Shown here in pieces: positions 7,727 to 11,226 of a stretch of DNA of 11,226 bases (position 1 is its first letter; every line of letters starts with the position of its first letter). Origin of the DNA: Acidobacteriaceae bacterium (lineage in GTDB: Bacteria > Acidobacteriota > Terriglobia > Terriglobales > SbA1); contig PMHI01000196.1 in assembly GCA_003156615.1 (NCBI GenBank), positions 1-11,226 on the forward strand, given 5' to 3'. Both the position numbers and the translations under genes were made by a program. The notes beneath the pieces were generated by a model that saw nothing but the letters and a program-made list of their open reading frames with translations, made no database searches and was not told the DNA's origin.

Positions 7727-8662
7727 TTATTCCATTGGAGGTGCGAAATCCACCTCACAGCCGACGGCTTGCACTTCCGAGGTCCGGCTCGGATCCACTA
7801 TCTTTGCTTCCGACTCACCCGCGAAGAACGTCGTGATCCGGATGTTGCTGAGGGGGGTCTTGACGACGACATGGTTGGGGCCGAACTTTTCTACTCCCAT
7901 CACCCGTTTGAGGGAATACGACTGCTGGGCGGCATGCCAAAGATCCCTGGCGAAGCCTGGTGATTGAATGTCCAATCCGGCCTGCGTGGCCAGTTCGTCG
8001 TCCACCCAAGTCCCGTCGCGCAGGCCCCCGGTCTCGCAGCGCTTGAGGCGGTCATGAATCGTGTTGAAAGACAGGATGGAGTCCGACAGCATGTCTGCCT
8101 GGACCCGCAGGTACTTTCGCCATATTTCCGCGTTAGCAGGCGAGAGTTCTTCGGGCCGAAATCGCAAGCAACGGAAACGAGTGGCCTGTCCGATGCCCCG
8201 ATAAAGCGAGACCTCTCCGGCCGGGACGCTTGGCTGATCCTCCAGGGAAGCCCACTGGTAACTACCATGTTGAATGAGCAGGGAACCGGGTGTGTCGCGA
8301 AAGTGGCGGACATGATGATAGGCCGCCATCGGCGTCCTCAACTCGTTGTCCGAAAAGAATCCGAACTGGCAGTATCTTTGCAGTGCCGATCCATCTCCTC
8401 TACGGGCATTTGCCCAGAAGTCGAAAAGGAAGCGTGCACTGCCCTTGAGGGGACTGCCGAAGTAGCGATGCTCGCGCAAATTGATCTGCGGATTGAAGAT
8501 TCCCGGGAGGATCCAGGTGTACTGGAAGAAGTAGTCCCTCGCCGGCGGCTTGGTGGGGCTGTAGGCCAGGGGTCCTTCTGCGGACAGCCACGGGACGAGG
8601 TATTCCGAATCGATGACGGTGGAGGTAGAAAAGCGAGACCGTGCAGCCATAAGGAGCTTCAT
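7727..8662 (-). CDS. Uncharacterised 311-aa protein with a possible ADP-ribosyltransferase R-S-E pattern
   Basis: I do not recognise a named family. In order, the sequence shows LYRG (Arg155), QSYSLKR (Ser248-x-Ser250) and FFAGESEAKIVDP (Glu283-x-Glu285). Between the last two is the hydrophobic strand HVVVKTPLSNIRI. This order, the SxS-to-ExE spacing of about 35 residues, and a short strand followed by a glutamate pair resemble the R-S-E active site of arginine-type ADP-ribosyltransferases. The N-terminal 150 residues are rich in aromatic residues and have no recognisable motif; there is no signal peptide or membrane segment. The ATG overlaps the preceding stop (ATGA, 8662-8659), which indicates translational coupling, and the SNF2 gene follows after 24 nt. 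That the gene is real is well supported by the operon structure and length. The enzymatic call is inference and could be wrong. Confidence 0.8.
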   Translation of the reverse strand: MKLLMAARSRFSTSTVIDSEYLVPWLSAEGPLAYSPTKPPARDYFFQYTWILPGIFNPQINLREHRYFGSPLKGSARFLFDFWANARRGDGSALQRYCQFGFFSDNELRTPMAAYHHVRHFRDTPGSLLIQHGSYQWASLEDQPSVPAGEVSLYRGIGQATRFRCLRFRPEELSPANAEIWRKYLRVQADMLSDSILSFNTIHDRLKRCETGGLRDGTWVDDELATQAGLDIQSPGFARDLWHAAQQSYSLKRVMGVEKFGPNHVVVKTPLSNIRITTFFAGESEAKIVDPSRTSEVQAVGCEVDFAPPME

Positions 8663-8985
8663 CCTACACCGAGCAGCATTTGAATGGCACCGCGCGTTTC
8701 GGGGCTCAGACTGGAAAATTCATCCTCCATGAGCAACCCCTGCGAGCGAATCTGGGCCAGCATCGTTAGTGCATGAGAGCGCCGCGGATTGTCGAAGAGA
8801 CGCGCCATCTCCCGATCACGTTGTTGGAGAATCCTGAAGATTTGGAGGTAGCGCGCATGGCGACTCGTCGCGCCATCGTGCGAGACACGGTCGATCTCGG
8901 CAAGGACACGCTCGCAGAAGCGTTCGAGCGCGAGCGGATGCACGCGCCGCAGCAGTTTCCAATCAGGTTCCTTAATCTCCCGCAT
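8659..8985 (-). CDS. Small conserved hypothetical helical protein, first gene of the SNF2 operon
   Basis: A 108-aa product starting MREIKEPDWKLLRRVHP. It is mostly charged and alpha-helical (ERFCERVLAEIDRV, RYLQIFRILQQRDREMARLF), ending ETRGAIQMLLGVG, with no catalytic motif or membrane segment. The ATG at 8985 is preferred over an upstream in-frame TTG at 9078 because AGGGA sits 6 nt before it and the extra 31 residues look like non-coding sequence. The stop overlaps the next gene's ATG by 4 nt. It resembles a small family I have seen annotated only as hypothetical in diverse bacteria. It may be an accessory, adaptor or antitoxin-like partner of the 311-aa protein; the position supports this but the sequence does not prove it. 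Confidence 0.75.
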   Translation of the reverse strand: MREIKEPDWKLLRRVHPLALERFCERVLAEIDRVSHDGATSRHARYLQIFRILQQRDREMARLFDNPRRSHALTMLAQIRSQGLLMEDEFSSLSPETRGAIQMLLGVG

Positions 8986-9011
8986 AGGGTTTCCCTGCAC
9001 TGGGGCAGTGC
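8986..9011 (-). promoter_or_regulatory. Leader hairpins covering the ribosome site of the SNF2 operon
   Basis: On the minus strand GCACTG-CCC-CAGTGC (9011-8997) is a perfect inverted repeat. It is followed immediately by AGGG-AAA-CCCT (8996-8986), which contains the Shine-Dalgarno AGGGA and ends at the ATG. The first could be an operator or RNA stem, and the second could fold the ribosome site into a weak 4-bp hairpin. Upstream promoter elements are not clear. Confidence 0.4.
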
Positions 9012-9089
9012 CAGTGTAACGCGGGAAGCTGCGGCTTGTGACGGTCCCCGCGAGGTCGGTGTTGAAAGTCTTTGACAATTTTGATAATG

Positions 9090-9276
9090 ATGTCCCCTCG
9101 CGGACTCAATGGAAATGTCCCCTTAAGCTCCAGCCAAGGAGGTCTTGTTGAAGAGGACGGCGACGAGCACTCGTGACCTGGAGCGAGTGGAGGTAATGGG
9201 ACGAGTTGCCCAGGAGGGCCTGAACTTGGTGGATGCAGCAGCCATGATGCAGTTCAGTTATCGCAAGAGTAAGCGT
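9090..9276 (+). mobile_element. Left end of a truncated insertion sequence
   Basis: Two copies of ATGTCCCC (9090-9097 and 9115-9122), 25 nt apart in the same orientation, precede a strong ribosome site AAGGAGGT (9136-9143) and the start of a transposase gene. This is the arrangement at the end of ISNCY-like elements with repeated terminal transposase-binding sites. The element stops abruptly near 9276, where the transposase similarity ends. The right end is not in the window, so this is a scar, not an active element. The outer boundary at 9090 is an estimate. Confidence 0.5.
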
Positions 9277-9315
9277 ATCAGAGCCGCGTCTCTACGGCCA
9301 TTTGCGTTCCACTGA
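9148..9315 (+). pseudogene. Transposase N-terminal fragment (ISNCY-like helix-turn-helix)
   Basis: From a TTG start 4 nt after AAGGAGGT the frame reads STRDLERVEVMGRVAQEG, then LNLVDAAAMMQFSYRKSKRI. This is the N-terminal helix-turn-helix seen in ISNCY-type transposases, where the family normally continues with a WxRY segment and a DDE catalytic core. After Ile (about 9276) the sequence becomes unrelated and stops at TGA 9313-9315. About 45 of the several hundred expected residues remain, with no catalytic domain. Confidence 0.6.
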
Positions 9316-9652
9316 CCAGCAATTTGAAGTGGGCGCTGGCACCGGGCAATGTGAGCTTGTCCACGCGGGTTACTGGATTGCCAAAAGATTCCGTCGCGAA
9401 CGTTTCGCAAATCATTTCCTTAGACAAGTCCATCCTGAGTGAACGCGTCAGCAGCCTAACACGTCTTGAGCTGGAATTGCTCTTTTCGGGAATCGATCTA
9501 GTCCTTTGCAAATAGGCCTCATAGCCGACCCAGCTAAGTGCGACTTGCTTCCGGCATTCCGGGCAATCGCCTCGACAATAGCGGGCGCCTGGCGCAACAG
9601 TTAGGATCCGGGACGTACGCCGTCTTCTCATGTCTTCAACCGTCTCATTCAT
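9278..9652 (-). CDS. Hypothetical small protein with a CPxC zinc-knuckle-like motif (doubtful)
   Basis: The 124-codon frame from ATG 9652 starts MNETVEDMRRRRTSR and contains YCRGDCPECRKQVALSW, a possible half zinc ribbon (C-x3-C-x2-C), with one further Cys nearer the C-terminus. The rest is Ser/Arg/Leu-rich with no recognised fold. The frame ends at 9278, right beside the breakpoint of the IS remnant (about 9276), so its natural C-terminus may have been cut off. The first codons overlap a repeat that recurs at 11046-11100. No good ribosome site is visible. It may be a degraded gene or non-coding. Confidence 0.25.
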   Translation of the reverse strand: MNETVEDMRRRRTSRILTVAPGARYCRGDCPECRKQVALSWVGYEAYLQRTRSIPEKSNSSSRRVRLLTRSLRMDLSKEMICETFATESFGNPVTRVDKLTLPGASAHFKLLVSGTQMAVETRL

Positions 9653-9686
9653 GCTCAATCATGCCAGTTTGGACCTTTGTAAACCC
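9634..9686 (+). repeat. Outer direct repeat, copy 1
   Basis: The segment begins CTTCAACCGTCT, contains GCTCAATCA-GCCAG and ends TGTAAACCC. It matches 11046-11100 in the same orientation, with scattered mismatches and small gaps. Together the two copies enclose the tRNA-Pro halves and the toxin-antitoxin genes. A 12-nt piece, ATGTAAACCCTG, also recurs exactly at 9735-9746. Confidence 0.65.
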
Positions 9687-9778
9687 GCGGAAGATCAGTG
9701 CGAAATCGGCGTCCGAAGGAATGTAACTTCTTTTATGTAAACCCTGTGCTGGTTCGCAGGCATTTCACCGTCAATTCG

Positions 9779-9792
9779 TGGAGGTACCTCCA
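9779..9792. promoter_or_regulatory. Perfect 14-bp palindrome
   Basis: TGGAGGTACCTCCA is fully self-complementary. It lies in a gene-free stretch about 50 nt before the hairpin at 9831. It could be a protein-binding site of a lost element; no adjacent gene explains it. Confidence 0.35.
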
Positions 9793-9830
9793 TTGAGTCG
9801 CTGAAAGGAAAGCCGCGTGAAAATGAAATT

Positions 9831-9864
9831 GACCCCTGGTGCGTTACCGGGGGGTCGCATTTTT
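9831..9864 (+). terminator. Intrinsic terminator hairpin with T5
   Basis: GACCCCTGGT (9831-9840) pairs with ACC-g-GGGGGTC (9846-9856) around a GCGTT loop with one bulged G. Five Ts follow at 9860-9864. On the minus strand the same hairpin lies about 45 nt past the CCA end of the tRNA-Pro half at 9900-9947 and is followed by AATTTCATTTT, so it may have served the original tRNA gene as well. Confidence 0.5.
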
Positions 9865-9899
9865 GGACCTTGACTCGATTGTAAATTGCTGAAAAGAAA

Positions 9900-9947
9900 T
9901 GGTCGGGGAGAGAGGATTTGAACCACCGACCCGACCCTGGTCCCGAA
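9900..9947 (-). repeat. 3' half of tRNA-Pro(CGG), degenerate att-like copy
   Basis: On the minus strand this reads anticodon loop TTCGGGA, CCAGG stem strand, T-arm GGTGG-TTCAAAT-CCTCT, acceptor strand CTCCCCG, A and CCA. The anticodon is CGG, and the layout matches the 3' half of bacterial proK-type tRNA. It differs from the copy at 10952-10996 by a 3-nt insertion in the variable region and a change that breaks one T-stem pair. The 5' half (acceptor, D-arm) is absent, so it cannot be a working tRNA. A block from anticodon loop to CCA end is what tyrosine-recombinase elements carry as their attachment core. Confidence 0.7.
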
Positions 9948-10106
9948 CTATGGAAGTACAAACTCCAAGTGCTTTGTCTGGTGTCGCTTAGGGATCGACG
10001 CATCCATTTTTCTCTCGCTCAGTTGCACCGATCTTGTACCGAACTGCAGACTCAATAGCTGTGTCGCCTGGAATCAGAAGGAGCTTCTATCTTGTCTGAG
10101 TCCTTG

Positions 10107-10136
10107 TTGCCAAAATGGCCTCATAGTTATTACAAT
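10107..10136 (+). promoter_or_regulatory. Sigma-70-type promoter of the abrB-doc operon
   Basis: TTGCCA (10107-10112) and TACAAT (10131-10136) are separated by 18 nt, each one or two bases from consensus, and lie 26 nt upstream of the GTG start. A small inverted repeat, GCCA-AAA-TGGC (10109-10119), overlaps the -35 box. Confidence 0.65.
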
Positions 10137-10145
10137 AGTAATAAC
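10126..10145. promoter_or_regulatory. Operator palindrome over the -10 box, probable AbrB binding site
   Basis: GTTATTAC (10126-10133) and GTAATAAC (10138-10145) are perfect inverted repeats around AATA. The centre covers the -10 hexamer, so a bound antitoxin would block polymerase. This is the usual autorepression layout of toxin-antitoxin operons. Confidence 0.65.
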
Positions 10146-10161
10146 AGGTCGGAGGTCAGCT

Positions 10162-10389
10162 GTGGTCGAACTCAAGGTCCGCAAATTCGGGAACTCGCTC
10201 GGAGTTGTCCTGCCGAAAGAGGTCATCAATCGTCTGCACACCCGGGACGGTGAACCGTTGTTCCTAATCGAAGCTTCGGAGGGTGGCTACCTGCTCACGC
10301 CTTACGATCCCGGCTTCGAGGAAAAAATGGCGAAGGCGGACGACATCATCAGCCGCTACCGCAATACACTCCACGTTCTCGCAAAGTGA
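10162..10389 (+). CDS. AbrB/MazE/SpoVT-family antitoxin
   Basis: This 75-aa protein is the antitoxin and repressor of the operon. Residues about 1-45 are the swapped-hairpin AbrB DNA-binding domain: VRKFGNSLGVVLPKEV, then GEPLFLIEASEGGYLLTPYD. The tail EKMAKADDIISRYRNTL is an amphipathic segment expected to wrap the toxin. The GTG start is fixed by GGAGGT at 10151-10156 with a 5-nt spacer. Its stop overlaps the toxin start (GTGA, 10386-10389), so toxin and antitoxin are translationally coupled. The promoter and palindrome just upstream suggest self-repression. Its length is full for this class. Confidence 0.92.
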   Translation: MVELKVRKFGNSLGVVLPKEVINRLHTRDGEPLFLIEASEGGYLLTPYDPGFEEKMAKADDIISRYRNTLHVLAK

Positions 10390-10781
10390 AGGAACCAGTC
10401 TGGATCGACGAGCGCGATGCGCTTGCCCTGCACGATCGCCTGCTCGCGCTGCACGGCGGGGCGGTGGGATTGCGCGACGATGGCTTGTTGAAATCAGCTC
10501 TGGCTCGGCCGCAACAGCACTTCGCCTATGCCGAGTCTCCCGACATTGTCGACATGGCCGCCGCGTATACGTGGGGCATCGTGCGCAACCATCCTTTCGT
10601 AGATGGCAACAAGCGCACGGGATTTGTGGTGGGAGTCCTGTTTCTCGAACTCAACGGTTATCGCTTCAACGCTAGCGAGGAAGACGCGGCGCAAATGGTC
10701 CTGGAGTTGGCGAGCGGGAACCTCGACGAAGCAGGCTATATCGCTTTTCTTCGCGCTCATGCATCGCTCGGAAAAAAATGA
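10386..10781 (+). CDS. doc: Doc (death-on-curing) family toxin, Fic fold
   Basis: A 131-aa Fic-fold toxin. The active loop HPFVDGNKRTG (His69, Asp73, Asn75, Lys76, Arg77) has the catalytic His and the Lys-Arg of the Doc branch. Phage P1 Doc is a kinase that inactivates EF-Tu, whereas classical Fic proteins AMPylate with GNGR. Here the loop is intermediate: Gly as in Fic, Lys as in Doc. The N-terminal ALALHDRLLALHGG-VGLRDDGLLKSALARP is characteristic of Doc homologues. The GTG start overlaps the antitoxin stop by 4 nt. The partner is AbrB-like, whereas P1 Doc is paired with Phd. No inhibitory helix is visible, so inhibition must come from the antitoxin. The reading frame is intact. Confidence 0.92.
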   Translation: MKEPVWIDERDALALHDRLLALHGGAVGLRDDGLLKSALARPQQHFAYAESPDIVDMAAAYTWGIVRNHPFVDGNKRTGFVVGVLFLELNGYRFNASEEDAAQMVLELASGNLDEAGYIAFLRAHASLGKK

Positions 10782-10951
10782 AACAGCATTTCCGTGCCCA
10801 AAGACACCGCAGAAACGAACCTCTCTCTCAAAGTCTGATTCGCACCATGGTGGGTGAACTGAAAACGACACATGATCCGCGATTCTCTACGGGACAGGGA
10901 AATCGGCCGTTGCAGGAAGTTGTTTAAGCGCCCTTGTTTCTTCGAGATAAT

Positions 10952-10996
<45 letters not shown>

Positions 10997-11045
10997 CTTG
11001 GGGGAGGGAAACCAATTTCGTTGCTATTCAACCATTTGAGTGGTG

Positions 11046-11100
11046 CTTCAACCGTCTATATTCTTGCTCAATCACGCCAGTTTTGGCGTAATGTAAACCC
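11046..11100 (+). repeat. Outer direct repeat, copy 2
   Basis: Matches 9634-9686 in the same orientation. This copy contains a perfect inverted repeat ACGCCA-GTTT-TGGCGT (about 11076-11091) that is damaged in copy 1, and ends in ATGTAAACCCTG (11091-11102), also found exactly at 9735-9746. Confidence 0.65.
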
Positions 11101-11102
11101 TG

Positions 11103-11226
11103 AATTGCAATCCTGAACTATTTACATTGAAACAGGGGGGATAATCTGTTTGTGAGCGCCCCCCCTCTGTGCAGCCTGTGTGGATTGTCATTGCGCAAGG
11201 CGCGCGCGGGCCTGGGGAAGTCAATG
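11103..11226. other. Gene-free right end with a G/C-tract hairpin
   Basis: No coding frame is supported. ACAG-GGGGG (11132-11140) can pair with CCCCC-t-CTGT (11161-11170) across a 20-nt loop, but no T-tract follows, so it is not a standard terminator. Confidence 0.35.

Noticed and set aside
7964..8683. 239-codon plus-strand frame opposite the 311-aa gene
   Set aside because: The minus-strand gene is tied to its neighbours by an ATGA overlap and a short spacing; the plus frame has no such context or known domain.
8986..9078. N-terminal extension of the small operon protein to a TTG at 9078
   Set aside because: The added 31 residues are low-complexity, overlap the leader hairpins and leave the good AGGGA-ATG start unused.
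9900..9990. Complete tRNA-Pro gene at the left tRNA copy
   Set aside because: No D-arm or matching 5' acceptor strand is present, and the anticodon stem lacks its 5' strand.
9695..10003. 102-codon minus-strand frame
   Set aside because: It runs through the tRNA-Pro half, the terminator hairpin and the 14-bp palindrome; there is no domain or ribosome site.
10843..10852. CACCATGGTG palindrome after the doc gene
   Set aside because: A 10-bp palindrome with imperfect extension and no nearby promoter or gene to regulate is too weak to call.

Overview
The window looks like a bacterial chromosomal segment of moderate GC content. The trehalose synthase/phosphatase fusion, the primase-helicase conflict protein and the AbrB-Doc pair together suggest a soil-type lineage, with Acidobacteriota as my best guess. 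That is an inference from gene content; no rRNA or other phylogenetic marker is present.

Layout, left to right. (1) Positions 1-1936, minus strand: a TOTE-type conflict protein made of an archaeo-eukaryotic primase (AEP) domain followed by a superfamily-2 helicase. It is broken by an apparent 1-nt frameshift near 913-918 and runs off the left edge. (2) 1940-2447: a glycine-rich C-terminal coding remnant on the plus strand, a strong hairpin, and a leader with no gene. (3) 2455/2524-4686, plus strand: a fused OtsA-OtsB enzyme whose conserved N-terminus extends upstream of any normal start codon. (4) 4687-5029: a gene-poor gap between convergent genes. (5) 8985-5030, minus strand: a tight three-gene operon of a small helical protein, a 311-aa protein with an ADP-ribosyltransferase-like R-S-E pattern, and an 890-aa SWIM/SNF2 helicase. 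(6) 9090-9315: a truncated insertion-sequence end carrying only the N-terminal helix-turn-helix of a transposase. (7) 9278-11226: an accessory patch with two tRNA-Pro(CGG) 3'-half copies acting as direct repeats (9900-9947 and 10952-10996), an outer pair of related repeats, and an AbrB-Doc toxin-antitoxin operon between them with a clear self-regulatory promoter/operator.

How it fits together: OtsAB makes trehalose in two steps (UDP-glucose + glucose-6-phosphate to trehalose-6-phosphate, then dephosphorylation) and is the only ordinary metabolic gene. Most of the rest (AEP-helicase, SNF2/SWIM helicase with a possible ADP-ribosyltransferase, toxin-antitoxin, IS scar, tRNA-derived att-like repeats) has the character of a decayed conflict/mobile island. 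The best candidate for an undescribed system is the 8985-5030 operon. The clearest structural signal is the pair of tRNA-Pro halves bracketing the toxin-antitoxin module.
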